Positions 10,755-22,565 of a stretch of DNA of 64,000 bases are shown piece after piece. Below the pieces are notes generated by a model. That model had not been told where the DNA came from, made no database searches, and worked only from the letters and a program-made list of their open reading frames with translations. The position numbers were made by a program, and so were the translations under genes. Origin of the DNA: Ceratorhiza oryzae-sativae (lineage: Eukaryota; Basidiomycota; Agaricomycetes; Cantharellales; Ceratobasidiaceae); assembly GCA_030998015.1 (NCBI GenBank), contig JARWMV010000232.1, positions 2,790,001 through 2,854,000 of the forward strand, written 5' to 3'. Every line of letters starts with the position of its first letter. The first letter of the stretch is position 1.

Positions 10755-13700
10755 ATGCCTCCCAAGTCCAAGTCATCGGAAAACCTCAAGCAAAAGACTT
10801 TGTTCAACTTTATGGGCAAGCCCGCTGCCAAGCCCTCACAACCGGGGGATGCTCCGGAAACCCCGTTTTCGAAACATCGCCAGCCGCCACAGACCGCCTC
10901 ATCCCCCAATCTTAGTCTGGGTGGCTCGTCGCGTCGGGGAAACTCGAGTGACGTCGATGTCAATCCAAGCTCTCCTGCCCCTCCGGCTAGTAAAAATTCG
11001 AATAGCGTGGCGCACAGCAGTCCAAACACCAACACTACCGTTGACTTGTCGGTGGTGGACTCGGATGAAGAGGACGAAGCGCCAGTGAGGATGGTGAGTT
11101 GTGGAGTTGTCATCTTTCAGCATACTGCAACTGAGATTGGCTGGATAGACATCAAAGTCTATCAAGCGTAAAGCTAGGGTTCACGATTCGGATTCCGAAT
11201 CCGAGCAAGATACCACAAGCAAAAACTCATTTGCACAAAGGATAGCAAAACACGCTGCTTCCAAGAAAGGTCAGTGTTGACATTCTATTGTATGATATAT
11301 CTCGATAATAATAACTGTCTGAAATGAAGCTCCAGCGAAAAAGCGCCGCACATCAATGTCTTCGCGCGACAACGACGATTTCATTGTGCCAGATGACGAA
11401 GAGGAGGATGAGGAGGATGAACGTGGCTCCAAAGCCCCCTCGGAAGTCGAGATTTCAGACGAGGATGAAGCTCCCAAAAAGAAGAAAAAAGTGAGTGAAC
11501 CAATTTCGAACATCGCGTTGAGAACCTAACTTCAGGGTGTCCATCAGGCGGCTTCGCGCCCGCCCCCAAAGCCGACTGCAGGTCCAACTTCTGGTGAATC
11601 TTCGACAAATTTCATGTTGACGGCCGCCGAACAGCGAGCTCGAGAGGTCAAAGCAGACAAAAAGGCCAACGAGGAGACGTACTCTTTCTTAAAGGACCCT
11701 AAGGATGTAAGCGATTTTCCATAAGCAGTCAGACTCTTACTAACCAATTGAATAGAAAGACGGTGTTCGCCATGGGGAAGAAGGCCACGATCCTCGCACC
11801 CTCTACATCCCCAAGTCCGCCTGGAGTTCGTTCACTCCGTTCGAGAAACAAGTGAGTATTGTCGGCTGCTGCCGTGAACACAAATTGAACGTGCTTCAAC
11901 CACAGTTCTGGGAAATCAAGCAGAATCATTACGACACCATTTTGTTCTTCCAGAAGGGTCGGTAGCTTCTTGCAAACGGTAAATTACCCACTAATCCTCA
12001 GTAAAGGCAAATTCTTCGAGTTGTACGAAAATGACGCGCAGGTCGGGCATTCTGAATTCGATTTGAAGCTTACGGACCGAGTCAAGATGAAGATGGTGGG
12101 TAAAATTGGGCAACATATATGGTTTAAGCTTCTAACGTCAACCCCTAAAGGTTGGCGTTCCCGAATCCAGCTTCCAGGTAAGACCGGTGTCTAATGCTTG
12201 GGCTCCTTTAATCGTTCGAGACATAGTTCTGGGCTGCCAAATTCCTGGCCAAAGGTGTGATTTACGTTATTGTAACTATCCCTAGTCCACTAAACAACCT
12301 GATAGGGTACAAGGTTGGCCGAGTTGATCAAGCTGAAACACAGTTGGGCGCGGAAATGCGCCAAGCAGCCACTAAGGGCTCCAAGGGAAAGGGTGCAGCA
12401 GGCGACAAAATCGTGCGCAGGTATGATACCATCTCATCTTGTCGACTATTTCCAACAAACAACATTACTACAGGGAGCTAAATAAAGTGTTGACCAACGG
12501 CACTCTCATCGATCCAGAGCTGCTACAAGATGAACAGGCAGGTCATTGTGTATCCATTCGTGAGACGGAGGAAGAAGGAGAGTTCGGGATATGCGTGCTC
12601 GACGCTGCTACCGGCGAGTTTAATCTTTCAGCTTTCAAGGATGATGTTGTCAGGACCCGGCTTGAGGTGAGATTCTCCCCGAGCTATCCGACTATCGAGT
12701 TGTTTAATCACTACGCTTAGACTATCATGCGTCAAATTAGACCCAAGGAGCTGGTGTTCACTAAGGTACGGTATACGTCCATCTTGACAAAGCTTTGGCT
12801 GATATATGTTACAGGGAAATCTTTCTGTGGCAACCACACGCCTTTTGAAAGTTCTACTGCCAAGCAACTGCCTCTGGACGCCTCTCAGCAAGTCTGAAGG
12901 CATACCATATGACGCAGCTCTTGAAGAACTCGGCGCTCTTTATCCTCCCCCTGGGAAGAAAGGCGATGACATGGATGAAGACGTTCCCTGGGATAGTGGC
13001 GTTCCACCTGCGATTCAGAAATTCCTAGATAACGAAGTAGCAATCGAAGCTCTGAGCTCCATGATTTGGTACCTTCGCCAGTTGAACATCGACAAGGATA
13101 TCCTCATGCAGAAGAACTTCAATATTTATGATCCACTTCAGCGCGGAGCCGCGTTGGCGCTTGATGGACAAACTCTATCTCATATTGAGGTATTGGTCAA
13201 CAGTGAAGGAACGGAGGAAGGGACACTTCTGAAACTTTTGGGAAGATGTATCACGCCATTCGGTAGGTATATTGCTTCTCGCGTGAGCCTATTTGATATC
13301 TCATCGGGTCCATGCTTCCCAGGCAAGCGATTGTTCAGAATTTGGCTTTGCAACCCACTCCAAGAAGTGAAGGCTATCAATGATCGGTAAGAAGGATTTC
13401 ATGAATCGAACGCAGGACTGGTTTTGATCGTTTCATTTATCAGGCTGGATGCCGTAGAAGACTTGATGAACAATCCTGAAGTTGAAGCCACCTTTACGAA
13501 ACTGGTGTCCGGCATCCCTGACCTGGAACGAATTGTTTCGCGTGTGCACGCCAAATCATGCAGCGTCAAAGACTTCCTTAAAGTCCTTACTTCCTTCGAG
13601 AATCTGTCGAAGGGACTTGCTAAGTTGGGTGATCGCGCAGAGGGATTCAAGAGCAAGAGTCTGCTTGGGCTGTTGCGCCAGGCGCCAGACCTGAGCAAAA

Positions 13701-15853
13701 ACGCAAAGCGGGTTAGGAGCTTCTTTAATGGTATGTTACCTTGCATTCGCTCTACGACTGTTGGTGCTCATGAGTCTTCTCAGTCGAGGACGACACTTTG
13801 TTGGTTCCAAGCTCTGACGATGTCGACGAAGCGTACTCTGAAATTCAGGCTGAGATCAACCGCCTTGAGGCGGAGCTAGACAAGCAGCTGAATAAACTTA
13901 AAACCGAGATAGGGTATGGCGGTGTTTTCAAGAAATACAGATAAGACATTGATCGACTTGTTATTAGCTGTAAAGATCTCAGCTATTGGCATAGCTCAAC
14001 CGGGACAAAGGACATCTACATTGTAAGGTCCATCATTTGCGTTCCTGCAAGCCGCCTGACGATTGGCTTAGGTGCAAGTTCCAACCAGCAAGAAGGTTAC
14101 TATTCCCAAGCAGTGGACCAAACATGGCGGAACTAAGGCTAGTCCTCCATGCCTATCCTAAATGCCTGCGCTTACACCTTCACACTCTAGGCAATCACTC
14201 GTTATACAGTTCCCGCCCTGGCATCTAATATCCGCTCCCTTAAAGAAGCGCGTGAAACTCGCACAGGGATCGTACGCGACTTTAAGCTCCGTGTATTTGC
14301 TGAATTCGACTCGGATCGGGACGTGTGGCTCCGTGCTGTCAAAATCACCGCCGAGCTCGATTGTCTGTTGAGTTTAGCCAAAGCATCTGAAGCGTTGGGA
14401 TCCCCTAGCTGTCGCCCCGAGTTTGTGGAGAACGGAACTAGGGCGTTTGTGGAGTTTGTGAACCTTCGACACCCCGCGCTGGAGTTGAATATGAAGAGGG
14501 AGTTTATTGCTAACACTGTCAAACTTGGTGAGTTGCCGTTTTCCTTACTAGGAATTCAAGAAACTGAGGAGTGGCTTTGTGTGCAGGTGGGGAGTACCCG
14601 AATGTCGCATTGATGTGAGTAGTTCGTGAGACTGATATCGAAGGCATGGCTGAGTGTATGCGCTTTTAGCACTGGCCCAAATATGGGAGGAAAATCGACG
14701 GTATGAGTTGGCTACAAAGCGCATATATGATACATGCCAACTCGAATTCTAGGTTATGCGCATGACGGCGGCAGGGGTTGTCATGGCCCAGATGGGAATG
14801 CTGGTGCCTTGCGAGTCTGCGAGGTCTGCTAATTCAAGTCCCCAGTCAGTTCATGGTGCTGATGTCATTGACTGTATAGACTCTCACCTGTTGACGCGAT
14901 TTTGACGTGAGCATGATTCCGTCTGTTATATTTATTTGTCCGCTAAGACAGCGTTCACAGACGTATGGGAGCTTACGATAGCGTCTTCACAAACGCGTCT
15001 ACATTCAAAGTTAGTACACCCATTGCGTGAAAACCTGAAAATTAACCTCCCCCCCCGTTTTCTCTTAGGTTGAGCTTGATGAATGCTGTAAGATTTTACG
15101 AGATGCAACTCCAAAGTCGCTCGTGATCATGGATGGTGAGTGATATGGTGCTGATTGAAAAGCGGAGCACTGAAAGGCAATATAGAGCTGGGTCGTGGGA
15201 CTTCGACCTTTGTAAGCAGCCCTATTCACCTCTCATTTTGCTTGTTAACTCTTGTTCAAATAGGACGGCATGGCTATTGCTAGTGTGAGTTATTTTACGA
15301 ATCCAATTGAATGCTGACTGACGGCAGCATAGTCGGTTCTCCGGGAACTCGCGACAAACACACTTCCCCTTACACTCTTTGCAACGCATTACTCTTCGTT
15401 GACCGAGATGGGCGAGAAACACCCCAACATTCGTAACATGACTATGGAGACCGTTGTAGACGACGAGAAACGCCAAGTAAGCAGCTCGACCTTAGGACAC
15501 AACTACAGGCTTAACACCTTTGATAGCTTGTGATGATGTATAAATTCATCGAAGGTATAGCTCCAGGATCGTTCGGTACGCATGTTGCAAACGTTGCAGG
15601 TGTGCCGTCGTCTGTGGTGGATCGCGCTGAGCAAGTATCTCGCGACTTTGCGGAAGCGAGTCGTAAGAAGCACCTGGAGAAGCGTGCGGCCGTGTCGAGA
15701 ATCCCTCTTGAACTCCAGGCTGATTTCGCTCAGTTGGCCAAGATGGCTGCTGGATTATCCCTGGACGATGACTCCGCCCGTCAGCGCCAGAAAGAGACCT
15801 TGAAGATTCTCAGGGGATCCGCGATGAGCTTGCTTGGAACCGGCTCGGCTTGA
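10755..15853 (+). CDS. MSH6: DNA mismatch repair protein MSH6 (MutS homologue)
   Basis: Large gene with many short introns. The start at 10755 is chosen because the PCNA-binding PIP box QKTLFNFM follows within the first 20 residues, as in other Msh6 proteins. A low-complexity acidic and serine-rich N-terminal region follows. MutS domain I begins 'RTLYIPKSAWSSFTPFEKQF' and includes 'GKFFELYENDAQVG', which carries the Phe-x-Glu mismatch-wedge motif (FELYE). Next come 'YKVGRVDQAETQLGAEM', the connector and lever domains (12480-14520), Walker A 'TGPNMGGKST' near 14670, Walker B/signature 'DELGRGTSTFDG' split by an intron near 15180-15270, and 'FATHYSSLTEMG'. The C-terminal helix-turn-helix piece ends LLGTGSA. 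Msh6 pairs with Msh2 to form MutSalpha, which recognises base-base mismatches and small loops. No lesion was noticed. Confidence 0.95.
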
Positions 15854-16157
15854 CGGCTCAATTACATGGACAATATTTCCTTTCTACCTTTAGTTGCATT
15901 TGCTGTGCTGTCGTACATTCGTACTAATACCCCTGTGTATAGTTGCTCCTTTCACTGTATATTTTTGCTACCTGACTTGGTCCCATGCACGTGATATGCA
16001 ATTTTATCAGATAATCGGGTTTGATCAGTAATCGGCAGACGGCTGACGTCGGAAATCGGCTGGCGGGTTTTCGCCCATCATCGGGTCGACGCATCGGGTG
16101 GAGCACGCCCAGTTTTAAGGCCCAGACTCATCCACCACAACGACAACGACCACGCCC

Positions 16158-17549
16158 ATGTCAGCGACTGCCAAAGGGAAGCAGCGCATGGTCGAGCTGC
16201 CGCCGATGTATGCCAAGGCGGTAGCAGCTGCCACCGGCTCGACGATGACCGCACTCACAAGTATGCGTTCGCTTGCCTCGGACCTTGGTCGCCCGACGCT
16301 AACTGTCTGTCAGTGACGCCGTTTGACCTCATCAAGACTCGGCTACAGACGCAACCGACAGCGACCGCAAAGCCGCCAACGCTATTCCCGCGGCCGCCGC
16401 TGCAGTCAACAAAAGCTGCCCCTTCCAACGTGCTCGCCCCAAGCTGTTGCAGGCCGAACCCACTACCGTGTGTAAGGAACGTGTCGTCGCTCGCTGCGGC
16501 ATATCCGTCCCACGCGACCTTTGCTGGACAGAGCGAGAATGTTGTCTGCCTTTGGGATGGGACGTGGCGGTCAGAGAGGGTAAGAGGCTTTTGGGATGCG
16601 GTGGTCAAGGTGTCTAGAGCAGAGGGCGTTACTGGACTTTGGAAGGGTGTTGGGACGACCTTGTGAGTCTACTCGTTAGTCGAGTGTATGATGGCAGAAA
16701 CACTGATAAGGAATAAACAGGACGATCGCTGTGCCAGCTTCAACGGCGTATATGCTTACATACGACCACCTAAACCACTCTCTACCCGTGCTAGACACGG
16801 CACCCCTTATCACGCCTCTTGCTGCCGGAATTGCATCTCGATCAATTGTTGCCTCTCTCGTTTCCCCACTCGAACTCATCCGGACCCGAATCCAATCAAC
16901 CCCAATTGACCCTAACGCACCGCACACTATGCGATCTGTTCTACTTGGAATTCGGACGATGGTCGCAAGCGACGGTGTTCAAAGTCTCTGGCGCGGGCTG
17001 GGGCCGACGCTATGGAGGGACGTACCATTTAGTGGTATTTATTGGGCCGGTTATGAAAGCGGGAAACGATCGTTGAAAAAGCTGGGCCATACTGGCGTTG
17101 ACGCTGCATTTGTGAGTGGTGCAGGATCCGGAATGGTAAGTTTTCTGTCCCCCGCCTGGCTGAATCACTCTCCGGCATTCTCCGACCGAAAAATGACCAA
17201 TTTGACCTAATATAGATCGCCGCGCTCATAACCATGCCATTTGACACACTTAAGACGCGTCGACAGGCAGCACTAGTCTCTGGTGCTGGGCGCACAACAA
17301 ACGAGATGCTCTCGTTGCGTATGATGCCGCTCATCAGACACATCGTTCAGACGGAAGGCCCGAAAGCATTGTTTGCTGGTCTTACGCCGAGAGTAGCCAA
17401 GATCGCACCGGCTTGTGGAATCATGATTTCTTGTTATGAGGTAAGATTCTTCTTACGTCAGGTTTTTTTTTCGCCAGATGTTGACAGCATTTTAGGGGGT
17501 TGGAAAGTTCTTGAGCCCAATCAGTCCAGAGAGTGACGAAGCCGCATAA
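16158..17549 (+). CDS. MTM1: Mitochondrial carrier, Mtm1/SLC25A39-40 type
   Basis: About five exons. Start at 16158 gives MSATAKGKQRMVELPPMY. Three tandem carrier repeats each open with a variant of PxD/ExxK/R: TPFDLIKTRLQ, SPLELIRTRIQ and MPFDTLKTRRQ. The matching glycine-rich second halves are GLWKGVGTTL, SLWRGLGPTLWRD and ALFAGLTPRVAK. A long insertion in repeat 1 between the first two helices carries several cysteines (SCC...PCV...VVC). The Mtm1/SLC25A39 subgroup has such a cysteine-bearing matrix loop; it imports glutathione into mitochondria and affects iron-sulfur and manganese-SOD biology. The last intron (about 17440-17499) joins 'SCYE' to 'GVGKFLSPISPESDEAA'. Assignment to Mtm1 rather than another carrier rests on the long first loop and overall resemblance. 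Confidence 0.85.
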
Positions 17550-19450
17550 CTTGCTGAATTGGAAATTTCCTCATGCTTTTTGGACATGATCATCTTTATT
17601 GCGACTCTTTTCGATTCACGCACTACACGTTTGTTTCATCGCACTATTTTCGTCACAATTGAATGTTTTATGCTTACGCCAACCTCAACTCAAACAAGAC
17701 CACTCAATATCCCACTAAATTCAGAAGAAGAAAAAAAGTGTGCTCGCTGGAAATATTTATCCTTCTGCGTGTAGTATTCTGCTAAAAACATGGTTACCCC
17801 TATTATCATGTTTGCATATGTTTGGTTGAGACGGTACCACGTGACTTGTGGCTTGGCCATGAGCAGGGCCTGTTACTCTTCTACGCGCGCGTTTTCATCG
17901 AGCCTTTGTAGTCAGAATGAATTCATGTGATTTACTCCGCCCAGAATTCCGACATAGGTGATCGCTTTCCAACTTCACCCGTGACCAGCCGACAGCGGCA
18001 GTCTGCAATCCAACGCAGGATCTCAAATCCGAGTTCAGCCTTCTGTGTCCGCATTTCTGGTAAAATTCCCAACTGCCGCAACACCCATGATACGGCTATT
18101 TTATCGCACCAGTCGATTCGTTGCCTGAATGCCCCCGAGTTGCCCGACCCCCCTGACCTATTTAGACACCCGGTTATACTTTATCCCTAACGGAACTGAA
18201 CGACAATCCATTCAACACAGTCCAGTGGGCGGTGATCTCCAGAAGCTGCCGTTGGGATCGGAATTGACGCGGCGAGTCGGACAGGGAACACCGAGCCGTC
18301 CCATGTGACTCAATCCGGCCCTCTTTTCTCTCAAGATGTTGAAGATCATGGATATGCTTGTGCCTTGCCACCCATTGAAAGAAATTTGTAATGGTGATTC
18401 CTCCCCAGCCATGTTTTTGTGTCGAGCCCCGCCACCCCCATCCAGAGGTCAACGGTTTGAGGCCATTTTGAGTGTTCGAACATGCTTCTCGGTTGAGATT
18501 CCAATGATGCTTGCGGTGGCGCACCCTATAGACCTATCATAGGCCCGCATACATCTCACCAGAGGCTTATGCTCAATCATCGTGATACAAGCCCTGCCAA
18601 GTCAAACCATTTCTGTTCTTCACGCGCCATCGACCTGTAGTGTTACAAATTAGAACTATTATGGGTGTAACAACATTATGATCAATCCCGTCTAGGACGT
18701 GTGTGTGTGTGAGGTTTAAACCAGGGTTCTTAACTGAGTGCATTCCTCTATGCCACTAACTTGTTTGCTTAGAACGAGCGCCTCACACCCCTCTTGAACT
18801 TATTGAATTACCCGTTATGTATGTGCCGATTGTTACTCTGCTCCCGCTACCCCAGCTTCGTATGGAAAATACTATCCGATCTTTGAAGTTGGGGTCCATT
18901 TCCTCGTTTCCCTTTCAGTCCCTCGAGGCCTTTTAGGTCAATTAACATCGGCGAGAAAAGTACAAATGCGTGTTCAAATCTTAGGCTAAAGTACAGAAAT
19001 GTTTCCGCGTAACAGCAGTCAGCAACATGCTATTACGTCGCCACTTCAATAGCCACGAGGAATGGGACTGAATCGAATTGCTTCCTCACGGTTACAGTTC
19101 CCAGTCTAGAGAATTGGCAAGTGTAACTTTACCGCTATGCCAACACTGTTCCATGCCGGGCCGAAAACCCAAATTGGTTTGTACGGATGAGATACTCTTA
19201 TCATACATCAATGCATGTCCCCGTAGTTTGCGCACATGGCTGTACAATGCGAACATGGAGACGTTAGACCAAACCCGTGAACTCCAGGGCCCCTAATGAG
19301 GAATACTACCACACTTGCAGAGTGCCCAGGTCTATGACCAGAGAGGCACCAGGGCCTTTTTCGCGATGGTGGGGGCTTGGCAACGGGCTCCTCACCGAGC
19401 GCCCTAAGAGAAAGCGGAGGAAACCGACCATATTTTGGATATTAACCAGC
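17550..19450. other. Intergenic, no gene seen
   Basis: About 1.9 kb between the mitochondrial carrier and the first cysteine-rich peptide gene. A short GT repeat occurs near 18703-18711. The segment 19010-19130 resembles 20480-20600 (shared 'caattcaa...gccac..aggaatg' and 'cctcac.gttag..ttcccagt' stretches) and belongs to the duplicated unit upstream of the peptide genes. No protein family was recognised on either strand. Confidence 0.5.
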
Positions 19451-19460
19451 ATATAAATAT
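19451..19460 (+). promoter_or_regulatory. TATA box of cysteine-rich peptide gene 1
   Basis: Sequence CAGCATATAAATA lies 65 bp before the ATG at 19516. The same block with the same spacing precedes copy 2. Confidence 0.7.
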
Positions 19461-19515
19461 TCGAGAGTTGAATCAATTCGTTCCATCGTACAAGCCCCAC
19501 TCGATTTTGTTTACA

Positions 19516-19884
19516 ATGCAGTTTCTGCTCTTCGCCCCCATTCTTCTCCTTGCCTCTGTCGTCAACGGCGCGAGCCCCAACGCACGCCGTGCGGTCTCCA
19601 TGACAGAGACGTATCCGGAGCGTAAGTTATTTTAATGAGCATTCGGTTCACAGAGCTGATTCTATGCACACGCGTAGTCGGAGTCCGCACGCATGACGGT
19701 CTCGAGCTCACTGCTCGTGATACGAGCCCCGCAAAGCTAAGCCAGCTCTTCGGCCGAGCGTGCTGTTATGTCTGCACTCCGAAGGGCAGTGATAACTGCG
19801 GCTGCTGCGGCATCGTAAGTGGACTTTAGGACAAAACTAATAGCTTGGCATCAACTGATTCTGGCTCCTCGGTAGTGCTGTTAA
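19516..19884 (+). CDS. Small secreted cysteine-rich peptide, copy 1 (intact)
   Basis: Three exons give 83 residues. Exon 1 (19516 to about 19621) encodes a signal peptide, MQFLLFAPILLLASVVNG, then a dibasic pair in NARRAVS (possible Kex2 site) and MTETYPE. Intron 1 is phase 1. Exon 2 encodes GVRTHDGLELTARDTSPAKL and then an eight-cysteine tail of spacing CC-x2-C-x7-C-x-CC-x2-CC. Intron 2 is phase 0, and the last exon is only TGC TGT TAA (Cys-Cys-stop), so the mature peptide ends in two cysteines. I do not recognise a named family. Signal peptide, small size and cysteine density suggest a secreted effector-like or defence-like peptide, but function is unknown. Copies 2-4 follow downstream in the same orientation. 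Confidence 0.8.
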
Positions 19885-21100
19885 GTTGAGGACTGGTAAT
19901 TTTACTGTTGAGCAAGCCATTAGGGCTACGAATATTTAGACCAGCTCGCTATAGTTCATAATGAATTATATTCAAGCTGTCTCAAGGAAATCTGATTGAG
20001 ATCCAATCCCCATACATCTGGACAAAGAGGCATTTTATAATTAAGAACAGCATACAGCATTTGTGTATTGCTGTCACGCCTCCATTCATTATCACAACCA
20101 TGCCAAACGGTTAGGCTTGTTGTTAGATGTGCGTACAACCTGGGTAGAGCTCACGATACACTAGCCGCAAACTTAAATATTATGATACTACCCCACTAAG
20201 TCAGAACTATTTCCCTTTCACGCATGAATGTATAAACTATAAACAAAGCAACCACGGACACGATAACATTATGAGACAACGTGCTGGGGGTATACACGTA
20301 TACCGTTTTAAGGTGACATTGCTTGTGCACCGGCTCCCCCGCTCACATTCTTTACCTTTTCGCTAATCCACAAACTCTCGAAATTAATTAATAAAGCCTT
20401 TTAAATTATAGCGGTAACCCAGGGCGAGGCTAAAGAACTGAAATGACTGGGCGTATTGATAGCATTCAACAACAAACCATCGTACCGCCAATTCAAAAGC
20501 CACTAGGAATGGATGCGTTTGACTCGCTCGATCCATGTCCTCACAGTTAGAATTCCCAGTTTTGAAATTTGCGAGTGTGTGCGGTCGCTACCATACCATA
20601 CTGCAGCCAGCGTAGGATCATGAGATACGGTCTGAGGAAATATACTGGCATGGTTATCTGTAAAATCGGACTTGATTCATATCTATCGCCTACAAGTGAT
20701 AAGATTTACTACTAGAGAGTACCCCCCCCCCAGCTAGTTTTCGTCAACGCTCTGCTTGAAGATCGTTCCATTTCTAGCCGAGGAAAAAAAAAACCCCGGT
20801 TTATACAGACGAGGCATTCTTATTACATATCGGCCTATGTTAGCCATTTTACCTCTGATAAGGGGTAATTTATGCGCACAACAATATACTAGGTGGATCC
20901 GATTGTAGCAAGACATCCAGCTAAAATGCCGGGTCATCATAAAGAATGCTACTGCACTTGTATTAGCTCTATGTTCACATGGACACCTTTACTTTTCCCT
21001 GCACTCGTGGGAGCTTCGCGGCGGGTGCTTCACCGAGTGTCCAAAAAAAGTACCGGACAACGCCGGCTGTGATTTGGCAACAAATATTATCCTAAACAGC

Positions 21101-21110
21101 ATATAAATAC
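21101..21110 (+). promoter_or_regulatory. TATA box of cysteine-rich peptide gene 2
   Basis: CAGCATATAAATA lies 65 bp before the ATG at 21166, as in copy 1. Confidence 0.65.
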
Positions 21111-21165
21111 TCGAGATTTGAAGCCACTCAGCCCATCGCACCAGCTCAGCTGTATTTTGCTTACA

Positions 21166-21521
21166 ATGCAGTTTCTCTTCCTTGCCCTATTCTTCTCCTA
21201 ACCTCTTCTATCTACGGTGCTAGTCCCAGCTCACCGCGTGCTGCTTCCATGACTGAGACGTATCCGGAGCGTAAGTTGTTTTAATAAAATCCGAGTTAGA
21301 GTTGATTACATGCACCTGCATAGTTCAAATCCGTACGCATGATGGCCTTGAGCTTACTGCTCGTGATACGAGCCCTGCAAAGCTAAGCGAGATATTTGGT
21401 CGTGCATGCTGCACTGCCTGTAGTCCCAGGGGCTGCGGCTGCTGCGGGACCGTAAGTGAATTTATGGATAAAGGCGACAGGTTGGCGCAAACTAATCCGG
21501 GTTGCTTGGCAGTGCTGTTAA
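21166..21521 (+). pseudogene. Small secreted cysteine-rich peptide, copy 2 (frameshift in signal peptide)
   Basis: Gene architecture equals copy 1: exon 1 with the MTETYPE block, a phase 1 intron, exon 2 and a terminal Cys-Cys-stop exon (TGC TGT TAA at 21513-21521). One base is missing from a C run in the signal-peptide coding part compared with copy 1. The ATG frame therefore meets TAA after about 11 codons, while the rest of the prepropeptide (SPRAASMTETYPE) is in another frame. Exon 2 is fully open: IRTHDGLELTARDTSPAKL then RACCTACSPRGCGCCGT. The cysteine spacing is shorter by three residues (CC-x2-C-x4-C-x-CC-x2-CC). The dibasic Kex2-like site is reduced to a single Arg. The lesion may be a recent mutation or a homopolymer base-call error, so the gene could be active. 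Confidence 0.7.
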
Positions 21522-22124
21522 GTTGGGCCTTATCCCTGGACGCGCCATGAAGCCACAGATATCTAGACCAGCTTGTTATGGTAGTATCATAATAAACTAC
21601 ACTTAAATTGCTATGAGCCGGTCTGGTCGACCTCTAAGCCCCATCTAGATGAAGAATCATGTAATTTTAAAAATGCATAACATTCTCTGTTGATTTCTGT
21701 ATATGCAGCGCCTTCCTCCTTACCCCGTTATCTCAGCCACTACCACGCCAGCCACTCAGGCTTCTTATGATCCGAAAAATACCAACTCGAGCGTTGACCA
21801 TCAAAATCGCCTTCTCTGTGGCAAGGCTATTCATATCTCTGCCAATCGGAATCCCAGTTCGTGTATCGACTTGGAGAGTATTTGTCCCCAACACATGGTT
21901 TTCGGCGCAGCATCATGCCACCACGCCTTCATCGATATAAAATTGGGTTAGTAGTCGTGGATTGGGTCAAAGAGAGCACACGAACAATGTTGAAATTTGA
22001 TCAGTTGGGCGCAATACCCCCGCTTAGAATTCTGGGTTTCGCCTTTGCCATAGAGCTCGCAAGAGTCCATGAGGAGTGCAAACACCGAGCACCCCGCACG
22101 TTAAGCGAAGGGAGCACGGAATAG

Positions 22125-22133
22125 TATATAAAG
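22125..22133 (+). promoter_or_regulatory. TATA box of cysteine-rich peptide gene 3
   Basis: TATATAAAG lies 62 bp before the ATG at 22187. The core differs from copies 1 and 2, but the spacing is kept. Confidence 0.65.
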
Positions 22134-22186
22134 GGGGACCGAGATGCTTGAGAGAGCATCTTCAAATCAGCTGAGTGTTATTCACA

Positions 22187-22565
22187 ATGCAGTTTTTCGC
22201 TCTTGTTTCTGCTTTTCTGCTCGTTTCTGCAGCCCAGGGGGCCAGGCCCCATATGCGTCGCGCAGCCTCCATGACTGAGACTTACCCAGAACGTGAGTAT
22301 TGCAGTTTCTTCTATCCCAATGCAAGTTATTTGATACCCACATACACTCAGTTGGGGTTCGCACCCACGACGGATTGGAACTTGCCACTCGAGATACGAG
22401 CCCGGCCAAATTGAGCGAGCTTTTGGGACGAGCGTGTTGCGTTGTTTGCGTACCTAAGAATAGCGATAACTGTGGGTGCTGTGGAATGGTAAGCACGGGG
22501 TCTATTGTGGTGATCGAGACAAAGAATAACAAAGATTTATAACTGCACTCCAATAGTGCTGTTGA
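22187..22565 (+). CDS. Small secreted cysteine-rich peptide, copy 3 (intact)
   Basis: Three exons, 83 residues. The signal peptide is MQFFALVSAFLLVSAAQG, followed by the basic pair in HMRRAAS and then MTETYPE. Intron 1 (phase 1) has a GTGAGT donor. Exon 2 gives GVRTHDGLELATRDTSPAKL and the tail RACCVVCVPKNSDNCGCCGM. Intron 2 (phase 0) leads to the tiny exon TGC TGT TGA. Cysteine spacing is identical to copy 1. Third-codon positions differ from copy 1 at many sites while the exon 2 protein is nearly unchanged, which looks like purifying selection by eye. Function unknown; a secreted peptide is the safest description. Confidence 0.8.

Larger units (their letters stand above)
20440..21521 (+). 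repeat. Tandem duplicated unit (copy 2 of cysteine-rich peptide gene with its upstream flank)
   Basis: Similarity to the copy 1 unit is not limited to the exons. The flank at about 20480-20600 matches about 19010-19130, and both TATA blocks read CAGCATATAAATA. The duplicated unit is therefore larger than the gene. Its exact borders cannot be set by eye. Confidence 0.5.

Noticed and set aside
22182..22553. 123-codon minus-strand frame over peptide copy 3
   Set aside because: Shadow of the plus-strand peptide gene; it crosses that gene's introns and has no features of its own.
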